Origin: Gammaproteobacteria bacterium
Lineage (GTDB): Bacteria; Pseudomonadota; Gammaproteobacteria; DSM-26407
Direction: 5' to 3'
DNA: 10,890 nt
Assembly (NCBI GenBank): GCA_028694565.1
Contig: JAQVKR010000050.1
Location: 1-10,890 of the forward strand
Positions 1-6,080 of this stretch are shown here, in pieces (within the stretch, counting starts at the first letter, position 1; every line of letters begins with the position of its first letter). A program made the position numbers and the translations under genes. The notes under the pieces were generated by a model. It worked only from the letters and a program-made list of their open reading frames with translations, searched no databases and had not been told where the DNA came from.

Positions 1-1
1 C

Positions 2-97
2 CTGATTTATCTCTATATCCTCATCACCGCCGCGGTTGTCGTGGGCGTCAGCAGCCTGTTCCTGTGCCCCCTGAACCCCTGGTGCCGCCGCGACTGA
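2..97 (+). CDS. C-terminal end of a small membrane protein (partial)
   Basis: An open frame enters from the left edge and ends at TGA 95-97, giving 31 residues. About the first 22 are strongly hydrophobic (Leu, Ile, Val, Tyr), which fits one transmembrane helix. They are followed by a short tail containing CPLNPWCRRD. The helix-then-basic-tail pattern suggests the end of an inner-membrane protein with its C-terminus in the cytoplasm. The family cannot be named from this fragment. The gene stops 40 bases before the RNase D start and is on the same strand. A chance open frame is possible, but the hydrophobic composition and sensible tail make a real gene more likely. Confidence 0.5.
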   Translation: MIYLYILITAAVVVGVSSLFLCPLNPWCRRD

Positions 98-123
98 GCC
101 TATGCCCGCGCCGGTGCGGCTGC

Positions 124-129
124 TATGCT
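124..129 (+). promoter_or_regulatory. Candidate extended -10 box for rnd
   Basis: TGCTATGCT at 121-129 reads as an extended -10 element (TG, one base, then TATGCT at 124-129). No convincing -35 is seen. Transcription would start around 135-138, almost at the rnd ATG. Similar TG-n-(T/G)AT boxes occur before the flavoprotein gene (4601-4609) and darP (9955-9963). Based on motif only. Confidence 0.35.
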
Positions 130-137
130 CCGCCACC

Positions 138-1301
138 ATGAGCGACCCGGATTCCATCCTTTTCATTGACACGCCCGAGGCCCTGGAGCGTTTCTGCGCC
201 CGGATCGCGGATGCCGACTGGCTGGCCCTGGATACCGAGTTCCTGCGCGAGAAGACCTACTACCCGCGCCTGTGCCTGCTCCAGGCCGCCACGCCGGAGC
301 TGACCGCCTGCATCGATCCCCTGGCGCTGGAGCACCTGGATCCCCTGCTCGAGCGGCTCTATGACCCGGCGGTCACGAAGGTGATGCACGCCTGCCACCA
401 GGACCTGGAGATCCTGTTCCAGCTGCGGGGCTCCGTGCCGGCACCGATCTTCGACACCCAGCTGGCCGCCCCCCTGCTCGGCCACGCCGAGCAGATTGGC
501 TACGGCAACCTGGTGGAGGCGGTGCTCGGGGTGAAGCTGGAGAAGGGGCACGCCCGCGCCGACTGGACCCGGCGTCCGCTGCCCGAGGCGCAGCTCCGCT
601 ACGCCGCCGACGACGTGATCTATCTCGCGCGCCTCTACCCGATCCTGCGCGAGGCGCTGGCGGAGCGGGGCCGGCTGGCCTGGCTGGACGAGGATTTCGC
701 CGGGCTGTCGGACCCGGAACGCTACATCGTCCACCCCGAGCAGGCCTGGCAGCGCATCCGCTCCGCGGAGCGGATGCGCGGCCCGCGGCTGGCGGTGCTC
801 CAGGCCCTGGCCGCCTGGCGCGAGGAAACGGCCCGGCGCGAGGACCGGCCGCGCGGCTGGCTGATGCGCGACGAGGTGCTGGAGGACATCGCCCGGCAGC
901 TGCCCGCCGGCATGGACGATCTGGCCCGCGTGCGCGGGCTGCACGAACAGACCCTGCGCCGCAACGGCGAGGCGCTGCTGGCGGTGGTGCGCGAAGCCCG
1001 CGATCGAACGCCCGCGGAGCGCCCCGCCCACCGCCGCTCCGAGCGCTGCACCCCGGGTCAGGAAGCGCTGGTGGAGCTGCTCGAGGCGGTGGTGCACCGG
1101 GTCGGCCTGGAGGAGTCCCTCAACCCCGCCGTGCTCGCCCCGCGCAAGGCCCTGGAGCGGCTGGTGCGCGGCGAGCCCACCCCGGAGCTGGCCCGCGGCT
1201 GGCGTCGCGCCCTGGTGGGCGACGACCTCCATGCCGTCCTGCGCGGCGAGCGCGCCGTGACGGTGGAGGACGGCCACCTGCGGCTGATCCCGGTGACCTG
1301 A
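138..1301 (+). CDS. rnd: Ribonuclease D
   Basis: A 387-residue 3'-5' exoribonuclease of the DEDD superfamily, which trims tRNA precursors and other small structured RNAs in the cytoplasm. All catalytic motifs are visible: Exo I D32-T-E34 (DTEFLREKTYYPRL), Exo II D89 (HACHQDLEIL), and Exo III Y155-x3-D159 (YAADDVIYLARLY), the DEDDy signature. An HRDC domain follows at about 215-285 (GPRLAVLQALAAWRE), then a C-terminal helical region. Length is close to the usual 370-390. The frame is open upstream to an ATG at 102, but those 12 residues do not look like RNase D; ATG 138 puts the DTE motif at the usual distance from the N-terminus. No Shine-Dalgarno precedes 138, and a TATGCT box lies 8 bases upstream, so the mRNA may be leaderless (inference). 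Confidence 0.95.
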   Translation: MSDPDSILFIDTPEALERFCARIADADWLALDTEFLREKTYYPRLCLLQAATPELTACIDPLALEHLDPLLERLYDPAVTKVMHACHQDLEILFQLRGSVPAPIFDTQLAAPLLGHAEQIGYGNLVEAVLGVKLEKGHARADWTRRPLPEAQLRYAADDVIYLARLYPILREALAERGRLAWLDEDFAGLSDPERYIVHPEQAWQRIRSAERMRGPRLAVLQALAAWREETARREDRPRGWLMRDEVLEDIARQLPAGMDDLARVRGLHEQTLRRNGEALLAVVREARDRTPAERPAHRRSERCTPGQEALVELLEAVVHRVGLEESLNPAVLAPRKALERLVRGEPTPELARGWRRALVGDDLHAVLRGERAVTVEDGHLRLIPVT

Positions 1302-1313
1302 GGCAGGGATCAC

Positions 1314-1357
1314 ATAGACAGGATTTACAGGATTGACGGGATTTAAAGACTGTCTAT
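1314..1357. repeat. Local hairpin in the left arm (ATAGACA / TGTCTAT)
   Basis: ATAGACA at 1314-1320 has a perfect inverted copy, TGTCTAT, at 1351-1357. The 30 bases between hold degenerate GGATTTACA-type units. TGTCTAT occurs a third time at 1709-1715 in the right arm, so the left end could pair either locally or with the right end. Sequence after 1357 (CGCAAATTACGCAGAG) looks like another common dispersed intergenic word. Confidence 0.45.
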
Positions 1358-1514
1358 CCGCAAATTACGCAGAGTGGCTACAACGGGACGGCCGCGAAGC
1401 GAAAGCTCCCGCGGCCATTCTTGTTCAGCGCCGGCTCTTGCGCCAGCGCTATCCAGCGCCCGGACCGACTTAATCCCCAATACGTAAAACCCAACCCGAA
1501 TATTTCATAATATC

Positions 1515-1660
1515 TCTCGCCAAGACGCGAAGAACGCCAGGAAAACAAGGTATTGACGGTCTTATACAGCAACGGCCCTCGTACAGGACGATGCTCGATG
1601 CGCCATTCATAATGGTCTTGATCATTCCGAACCTTGGCGTTCCTGGCGATCTTGGCGAGA
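1515..1660. repeat. Inner inverted repeat (TCTCGCCAAGA type)
   Basis: The left copy at about 1515-1551 begins TCTCGCCAAGACGCGAAGAA and continues with CGCCAGG. The right copy at about 1630-1660, read in reverse complement, begins TCTCGCCAAGATCGCCAGGA and continues with ACGCCAAGG. They align over roughly 30 bases with a few mismatches and a small gap. About 78 bases separate them, including a small CCATT-cat-AATGG hairpin (1602-1614). Transcribed in either direction, the region could fold into a long stem. Confidence 0.55.
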
Positions 1661-1732
1661 AAAATCCGGGCTGATACGACTTTTCAATCCTGTAAGTCCT
1701 GTAAATCCTGTCTATTCCGGTTCTTATCAATA

Positions 1733-3121
1733 TCAGGTGTTGACGCGGTTGTAGCCGTCGAGGGCGGCGATCTGGTAGGCCTCGGCCAGGGTCGGGTAGT
1801 TGAACACCGTTTCCAGGAAGTACTCCAGCGTGCCGCCGAGGATGAGCACGGTCTGGCCGATGTGGATGAGCTCGGTGGCGCCCTCGCCGAGGATGTGCAC
1901 GCCGAGAATGCGGTGGTCCTTGAGATCGAAGAGCAGCTTCAGCATGCCGTCCTGCAGCCCCATGATCTGGCCGCGGGCGGTCTCGCGCAGGCGCGCGATG
2001 CCGGTCTCGTAGGCGATGCCCTGCTTCGCCAGCTCCTGCTCGGTCATGCCCACCATGCTCATCTCCGGCACCGAGTAGATGCCGAAGGGGAAGTCCGCCG
2101 GTCCCTTGCAGCCCACGCCCTGGAAGATGTGGCACGCGGCCTGCCGGCCCTGCTGCATGGAGGTGGAGGCGAGCGCCGGAAAGCCGATGACGTCGCCGGC
2201 GGCGTAGATATGGGGCACCGCGGTCTGGTAGTTGTCGTTGACGTGGATGCGGTGCCGCTCATCGGCCTCCAGGCCCGCGTTCTCCAGCTTCAGGGAAGTG
2301 GTGCAGCCGATGCGCCCGGCGGCGAACAGCACCACCTCGGAGCGCACCTGCTTGCCGCTGCGCAGGTGGGTGACCACCTGGCCGTCGCCGGTCTTCTCCA
2401 GCCGCTCCACCTGCTCGCCCAGGCGCAGCACCATCCCCCGGTCGCGGCACTGGTGCATGAACTCCTGCACGATCTCCCGGTCCATGAACCCGAGCAACCC
2501 CTCGCGCCCGTCCACCAGGGTCACCGGGATGTCGAGCGTGCTGAACAGGCTGGCGTACTCCACCCCGATCACCCCCGCCCCCACCACGGTCAGTGAGCGG
2601 GGCAGGTTGCGCAGCTTCAGCACGCTGTCGCTGTCCAGCACGCGCTCGTCGTCGAAGGGAATCCCGTCCGGGCGCTGCGGCCGGGTGCCGGTGGCGATCA
2701 GGACATGCTCCGCCTCCAGCTCCTCCACCTCGCCGTCGGGGCCTTCCACGCACAGGCGATGGGCATCGATGAAGGAGGCGCTGCCCCGGAGCACGTGGAT
2801 GCCGTTGCGGGCCAGCTGGTTCTCGATCACCTCGATCTCGTGCCGCACGGTGATCTCCAGCCGCTGCATCAGGTCGCCGATGGTGAGATCCGGCTTGAGC
2901 CGGTAGCTGCGGCCGTAGAGACCGCGCTGATCGGTGCCCGAGAGATACAGGGCGGCCTCGCGCAGGGTCTTGCTGGGAATCGTTCCGGTGTGCACCGACA
3001 CCCCGCCCACCCGGTCGCCGCGCTCGACCATGGCCACGCGCCGCCCGTACTTGGCGGTCTGGATCGCCGCCTTCAGCCCCGCCGGTCCACTGCCGATCAC
3101 CACCAGGTCGTAATGCCGCAT
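1733..3121 (-). CDS. sthA: Soluble (Si-specific) NAD(P)+ transhydrogenase
   Basis: A 462-residue cytoplasmic FAD flavoprotein that transfers hydride between NADPH and NAD+, balancing the two pools. E. coli SthA is of similar length (466). Domains in order: FAD-binding GSGPAG at 10-15 with E33 at the end of the second strand; GTIPSK at 46-51; NAD(P)-binding GAGVIG at 181-186; second FAD motif AAGD ending at D310; C-terminal dimerisation domain with NYPTLAEAY. Glutathione-reductase relatives have a redox disulfide before TIPSK and a His-Pro-Thr dimer motif. Here the disulfide site reads GGVSVHTGTIPSK with no cysteine, and the dimer motif has Tyr, so a disulfide oxidoreductase is excluded. The ATG at 3121 is preceded by GGGAGG at a good distance. 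The frame upstream is open but has no family resemblance. The gene is monocistronic and runs into the repeat block. Confidence 0.93.
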   Translation of the reverse strand: MRHYDLVVIGSGPAGLKAAIQTAKYGRRVAMVERGDRVGGVSVHTGTIPSKTLREAALYLSGTDQRGLYGRSYRLKPDLTIGDLMQRLEITVRHEIEVIENQLARNGIHVLRGSASFIDAHRLCVEGPDGEVEELEAEHVLIATGTRPQRPDGIPFDDERVLDSDSVLKLRNLPRSLTVVGAGVIGVEYASLFSTLDIPVTLVDGREGLLGFMDREIVQEFMHQCRDRGMVLRLGEQVERLEKTGDGQVVTHLRSGKQVRSEVVLFAAGRIGCTTSLKLENAGLEADERHRIHVNDNYQTAVPHIYAAGDVIGFPALASTSMQQGRQAACHIFQGVGCKGPADFPFGIYSVPEMSMVGMTEQELAKQGIAYETGIARLRETARGQIMGLQDGMLKLLFDLKDHRILGVHILGEGATELIHIGQTVLILGGTLEYFLETVFNYPTLAEAYQIAALDGYNRVNT

Positions 3122-3423
3122 GTCGCCTCCCGCGCGCCGAGAACCATGGAGCGGAACCGTCCGGCGCGTTCCGTCCCGCCACCTGCACCCATCCGGGCCA
3201 CGGCCCGCCCCCCGCTTGAAGCGCCGCGGGGGCTTTGCCGGATCAGTAAATAGCATAGCGGGCCCGCCGGCGCATGGGTGCCGCGGAGCACAGCTCCGCA
3301 CCCCGGGTGTACAATGGCGGGAAACCGAGACGCGGCCCCAGCCGCGCCCCAGCGCTGCCGGATGCGGGAACAACGGAATGGAAGCTGCCGCTTCCCGTCG
3401 GAGATTCAACAGGGACCCGCACA
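3122..3423. promoter_or_regulatory. Divergent promoter region between sthA and the 3424 gene
   Basis: This gene-free stretch of 302 bases must drive both divergent genes. Facing right, TACAAT at 3310-3315 is a good -10 box, with only a weak -35 possibility near 3287-3292; the leader to the ATG at 3424 would be about 100 bases. A perfect 7-base inverted repeat GCGGAGC-aca-GCTCCGC (3283-3299) covers the -35 zone and could be an operator. Facing left, TATGCT (complement of 3252-3257) is a possible -10 for sthA. Longer open frames crossing this region are not supported by protein similarity or start signals. Confidence 0.4.
3207..3233. other. GC-rich stem-loop in the sthA leader
   Basis: GCCCCCCGC (3207-3215) can pair with GCGGGGGC (3226-3233) around a 10-base loop with one bulged base. 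On the plus strand it is followed by TTT only. On the minus strand it would lie in the untranslated leader of sthA, about 85 bases before the ATG, without a U tract. It may be a leader structure or just GC-rich chance pairing. Confidence 0.3.
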
Positions 3424-3954
3424 ATGCTGTATGACATCAAGGAAACCGTTCGCCGCCAGGCCAAGACTCCCCACGAGTTGTTCATGCTCAACCTGGCCGT
3501 CTTCCACCTGCTCCTGGCCCCCGCGGCCATCGTGCTGAAGATCGGCCCCCTCGCCTTCCTCGTGCCGCTGCTGCTCTCGCTGGGCGTGATCACCTTCACC
3601 TGGGTGCGCAGCCGGCGCGCCGAGCGCGGCGATCACTGGTTCGTCATGGCCCACTGGAAGCTCGCCTTCCGCCGCTACCGCATCCTCCTCATCGCCTACG
3701 CCGTCAGCGCCGCGGTGGTCGGCGCGGGACTGCTCATCAGCGCCGGGGTGGACAAGAAGACCACCCAGGAGATCCTGCTCACCGTGTTCGAGCGCATCGC
3801 CGTGGTGCCGACCCTGATCACGGTCATGGTGTGCTTCGTGCTGGAATCGAGCGCCATCTACCAGGCCACGCGGGGCGAAGTGCCCGAGGGCCTGGCCCGT
3901 CGCTTCCCGCCGCCGGAATCGCTCCGCCTGCAGGCGGAGAAAGGCGGGGCCTGA
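3424..3954 (+). CDS. Four-helix integral membrane protein, unknown function
   Basis: A 176-residue protein that I do not recognise as a named family. Hydrophobic segments lie at about 21-40, 42-61, 86-107 and 117-140. A basic loop (RSRRAERGD, then HWKLAFRRYR) follows the second, and a soluble proline-rich tail runs from 150. The basic loop and short N-terminus suggest an inner-membrane protein with both ends in the cytoplasm. ATG 3424 is chosen because the first residues (MLYDIKETVRRQAKTPHELF) make a typical amphipathic start and GGGA lies about 10 bases upstream; the frame upstream to 3274 reads as low-complexity noise. The next gene, a DUF1499 protein, starts 46 bases downstream on the same strand, so the two are probably co-transcribed. 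A role in the cell envelope is a guess from topology only. Confidence 0.8.
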   Translation: MLYDIKETVRRQAKTPHELFMLNLAVFHLLLAPAAIVLKIGPLAFLVPLLLSLGVITFTWVRSRRAERGDHWFVMAHWKLAFRRYRILLIAYAVSAAVVGAGLLISAGVDKKTTQEILLTVFERIAVVPTLITVMVCFVLESSAIYQATRGEVPEGLARRFPPPESLRLQAEKGGA

Positions 3955-4000
3955 AAACCGGCCATGCCGCGCGGCGCCCGGCCGCAGGGGGAAGAACACC

Positions 4001-4510
4001 GTGAAACTGCCGATCAGCGTGATTCTCGTGCTTCCGGCCCTGTTGCTGGGAGGGCTGCTGCTGGCCGCCGGCGCCCTGCTGCTCAACCGCCTGCCCTGGG
4101 ATCAGCCGCCGGGCACCGCCGCGCGCCTGGCGGCCTACCTCGGCGGCAACAGCGCGGCGACCGACCCGGCGTCGGACTTCCCGGAGCTGCGTCCGCCCCG
4201 CTACGATATCCCCCCCGAGGCGCTCCACGCCGCCGTCGTCCGGGCGGTGGAAAGGCTCGGCTGGGAGACGAGCGGGCGGGACGACGGGAAGCTGCTTCTC
4301 GCGGCGGTTGTCATCACGCCGCTGCTGCGATTCCGTGACGACGTGGTGATCCGCGCCGAGCGCGCCCCCGGCGGCGGCAGCCTGCTCACCGCCCGCTCCG
4401 CCTCGCGGGTGGGACGGGCCGATTTCGGCGCCAACACCCGCCACCTGCTCGACCTGTTCGCCGCGGTGGACGGCATCGTTGCCGGAAACGCCGGGGATCG
4501 CGCCGGCTAG
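4001..4510 (+). CDS. DUF1499 family protein with N-terminal membrane anchor
   Basis: A 169-residue protein. Residues 5-28 form one hydrophobic helix (signal anchor or uncleaved signal), so the rest probably lies in the periplasm. The soluble part shows the DUF1499 pattern: ELRPPRY, a conserved AVERLGWE helix, TPLLRFRDDVVIR, and the hallmark RSASRVGRADFGAN at 132-145. Members are widespread in proteobacteria and have no established biochemical role. The start is GTG at 4001, with AGGGGGA 8-9 bases upstream; no ATG in this frame lies nearby. It follows the four-helix membrane protein by 46 bases and probably shares its transcript, which suggests, but does not show, a joint role at the inner membrane. 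Confidence 0.85.
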   Translation: MKLPISVILVLPALLLGGLLLAAGALLLNRLPWDQPPGTAARLAAYLGGNSAATDPASDFPELRPPRYDIPPEALHAAVVRAVERLGWETSGRDDGKLLLAAVVITPLLRFRDDVVIRAERAPGGGSLLTARSASRVGRADFGANTRHLLDLFAAVDGIVAGNAGDRAG

Positions 4511-4600
4511 CCCCTGCCCCGGCGGCCCACCGGCACCATTCCGGGACGGCCCGCCAGCGCCTTGCCAGCGGTGAAATTTGCGCCACTGCGGACAAGAATT

Positions 4601-4609
4601 TGCTATCGT
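4601..4609 (+). promoter_or_regulatory. Candidate extended -10 promoter for the flavoprotein gene
   Basis: TGCTATCGT (4601-4609) fits an extended -10 element. TTGCGC at 4578-4583 is 20 bases upstream, too far for a standard -35, so the extended -10 would have to do the work. The leader to ATG 4717 would be about 100 bases. The region 4511-4716 otherwise holds no gene I can support. Confidence 0.4.
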
Positions 4610-4716
4610 GGGCGATACCCCGGTGACCCGATGACAATACCCCTTATAGAAACAGGCTTATGCCGACCGTCGCACTGCGGTGCGACCGAACGCCTGTGTC
4701 GCTGCTTGGAGATGCA

Positions 4717-5967
4717 ATGAAACGGCTGGACGATTTCCGCTTGAAGCTGGGCAACCAGGAGCTGGTCCCGCTGATGATTGGAGGGATGGGGGTGGACATC
4801 TCCACCTCGGCCCTGGCCCTGGAGGCCGCCCGGCTGGGCGGGGTGGGGCACATCTCCGACGCCATGGTCCCGACGGTCACGGATCGCCGCTTCAAGACCG
4901 AGTACGTCAAGGAAAAGCTCGACAAGTACAAGTTCAACCGCGACAACGCCGACAAGTCGGTGGTGCAGTTCGACCTCGGCCAGCTGGCCGAGGCCACCCG
5001 CATGCACGTGGCCCACACCATGGAGGCCAAGCGCGGCGACGGGCTCATCTTCATCAACTGCATGGAGAAGCTCGGCATGAACAACCCCAAGGCGACCCTC
5101 CGGGTCCGCCTGGCGGCCGCCATGGACGCGGGCATCGACGGCATCACCCTGAGCGCCGGCCTGCACCTGGGCTCGCTGGCGCTGGTGGAGGACCACCCGC
5201 GCTTCCGCGACGTGAAGTTCGGCATCATCGTCTCCTCGCCGCGGGCCCTGAACCTGTTTCTGCGCAAATCGGCCGCCCTGCGCCGGCTGCCCGATTTCAT
5301 CGTGGTGGAAGGCCCCCTGGCGGGCGGCCACCTGGGCTTCGGCCTGGACTGGGCCCGCTACGATTTGCGCCAGATCGTGGCCGAGGTGGCGCAGTTCCTG
5401 CGCCAGAACGATATCGGCCACATTCCCGTGATTCCCGCCGGCGGCATCTTCACCGGCACCGATGCGGTGGAGTTCATGGAGGAGGGAGCCGGAGCCATCC
5501 AGGTGGCCACCCGCTTCACCGTGACCCACGAGTGCGGCCTGCCGGACGATGTGAAGCAGGAGTACTTCAAGGCCGGCGAGGAGGACATCGAGGTCAACAC
5601 CATCTCGCCCACCGGCTACCCCATGCGCATGCTGAAGAACTCGCCCGCCATCGGCTCGGGCATCCGCCCCAACTGCGAGGCCTACGGCTACCTGCTCGAC
5701 AGCAAGGGCCACTGCGACTACGTGGACGCCTACAACCGCGAGGTGGAGAGCCACCCCGGCGCGAAGAAAATCCAGGTGTGGGACAAGACCTGCCTGTGCA
5801 CCCACATGCGCAAGTTCCAGTGCTGGACCTGCGGCCACTACACCTACCGGCTGAAGGAAACCACCCGCCAGCGCCTCGACGGCAGCTATGAGCTGCTCAG
5901 CGCCGAACACGTCTTCAACGACTATCTCCACAGCACCGGGCACCGGATCCTGCTGCCGGCGGCTTGA
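4717..5967 (+). CDS. Nitronate monooxygenase-family FMN oxidoreductase with Cys-rich C-terminal tail
   Basis: A 416-residue TIM-barrel flavoprotein of the nitronate monooxygenase / 2-nitropropane dioxygenase family (COG2070-like), which also includes the enoyl-ACP reductase FabK. The N-terminus has the GGMGVDIS FMN-loop motif (about 22-29), where classical members read GGMG. EGPLAGGHLGF contains His205, the family's catalytic histidine. IPAGGIFTG near 245 and GAGAIQVATRF near 265 are the phosphate-binding loops. The last 145 residues are unusual: Cys at 273, 320, 333, and C359-x-C361-x7-C369-x2-C372, consistent with a metal or iron-sulfur site. ATG 4717 is preceded by GGAG at 5 bases; an upstream ATG at 4660 adds 19 residues unlike the family. 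The true substrate is open: nitronate oxidation, or an acyl-ACP/acyl-CoA reaction as in the Fe-S-containing FabX of Helicobacter. The gene stands alone. Confidence 0.85.
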   Translation: MKRLDDFRLKLGNQELVPLMIGGMGVDISTSALALEAARLGGVGHISDAMVPTVTDRRFKTEYVKEKLDKYKFNRDNADKSVVQFDLGQLAEATRMHVAHTMEAKRGDGLIFINCMEKLGMNNPKATLRVRLAAAMDAGIDGITLSAGLHLGSLALVEDHPRFRDVKFGIIVSSPRALNLFLRKSAALRRLPDFIVVEGPLAGGHLGFGLDWARYDLRQIVAEVAQFLRQNDIGHIPVIPAGGIFTGTDAVEFMEEGAGAIQVATRFTVTHECGLPDDVKQEYFKAGEEDIEVNTISPTGYPMRMLKNSPAIGSGIRPNCEAYGYLLDSKGHCDYVDAYNREVESHPGAKKIQVWDKTCLCTHMRKFQCWTCGHYTYRLKETTRQRLDGSYELLSAEHVFNDYLHSTGHRILLPAA

Positions 5968-5981
5968 GGGGTCGAGAAGGA

Positions 5982-6040
5982 TTAATGGTTAATGGTTAAC
6001 AACCAAGTCGAACCGTGTTCCGTGAGTGCGTGAGTGCGTG
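5982..6040. repeat. Short tandem repeats after the flavoprotein gene
   Basis: Two tandem copies of TTAATGG (5982-5995) lead into a small TGGTT-aac-AACCA hairpin (5994-6006). Then GTGAGTGC is repeated about 2.4 times (6022-6040). The interval lies between convergent genes. The hairpin is too short, and lacks a T tract, to be a confident terminator. Confidence 0.5.
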
Positions 6041-6053
6041 GTGCCCTTGTCCA

Positions 6054-6080
6054 TTCACCCCCCACCTTTCACCCCCCACC
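6054..6080. repeat. Direct repeat TTCACCCCCCACC spanning the stop of the J-domain gene
   Basis: The 13-base word TTCACCCCCCACC occurs at 6054-6066 and 6068-6080, a 14-base period. The second copy contains the stop codon of the J-domain gene (complement of 6069-6071) and its last glycine codons, so the repeat unit duplicates the gene's own 3' end. The C runs make it prone to slippage. Confidence 0.7.

Larger units (their letters stand above)
1314..1715. repeat. MITE-like block bounded by inverted repeats, between rnd and sthA
   Basis: This gene-free stretch (1302-1732) has a different composition from its neighbours, with many AT-rich words. A 19-base sequence at 1314-1332 (ATAGACAGGATTTACAGGA) recurs as an exact reverse complement at 1697-1715. 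The similarity continues inward with mismatches for about 16 more bases on each side. Each arm is built of degenerate units of about 11 bases (ACAGGATTTAC, AGGATTGACGG). A second, inner inverted pair lies at about 1515-1551 and 1630-1660. No flanking target-site duplication and no transposase were found. Degenerate ACAGGATTTACAGGAT and GCCAAGACGCGAAGAACGC words of this kind are, from general knowledge, scattered in intergenic regions of many proteobacteria. The block could be a degenerate non-autonomous element or convergent dispersed repeats. It also separates the convergent rnd and sthA genes, where transcription must end. Confidence 0.6.

Noticed and set aside
123..1313. Minus-strand frame of 396 residues opposite rnd
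   Set aside because: Low-complexity Gly/Ala/His/Gln composition; the opposite strand encodes a complete RNase D.
1378..1572. Minus-strand open frame of 64 residues within the repeat block
   Set aside because: It reads through the inner inverted repeat (the SSRLGERYYEI part is translated repeat), has no clear start signal and no recognisable domain.
1302..1732. CRISPR array
   Set aside because: The repeats are inverted and degenerate with units of about 11 bases; there are no regular spacers and no cas genes.
1634..2596. Long plus-strand open frame (320 residues) antisense to sthA
   Set aside because: His/Ala/Val/Leu-rich translation typical of an antisense frame in high-GC DNA; sthA on the other strand has all family motifs.
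4603..5943. Minus-strand frame of 446 residues opposite the flavoprotein
   Set aside because: Antisense shadow with His/Val/Ala bias and no motif; the plus strand has the FMN and catalytic motifs.
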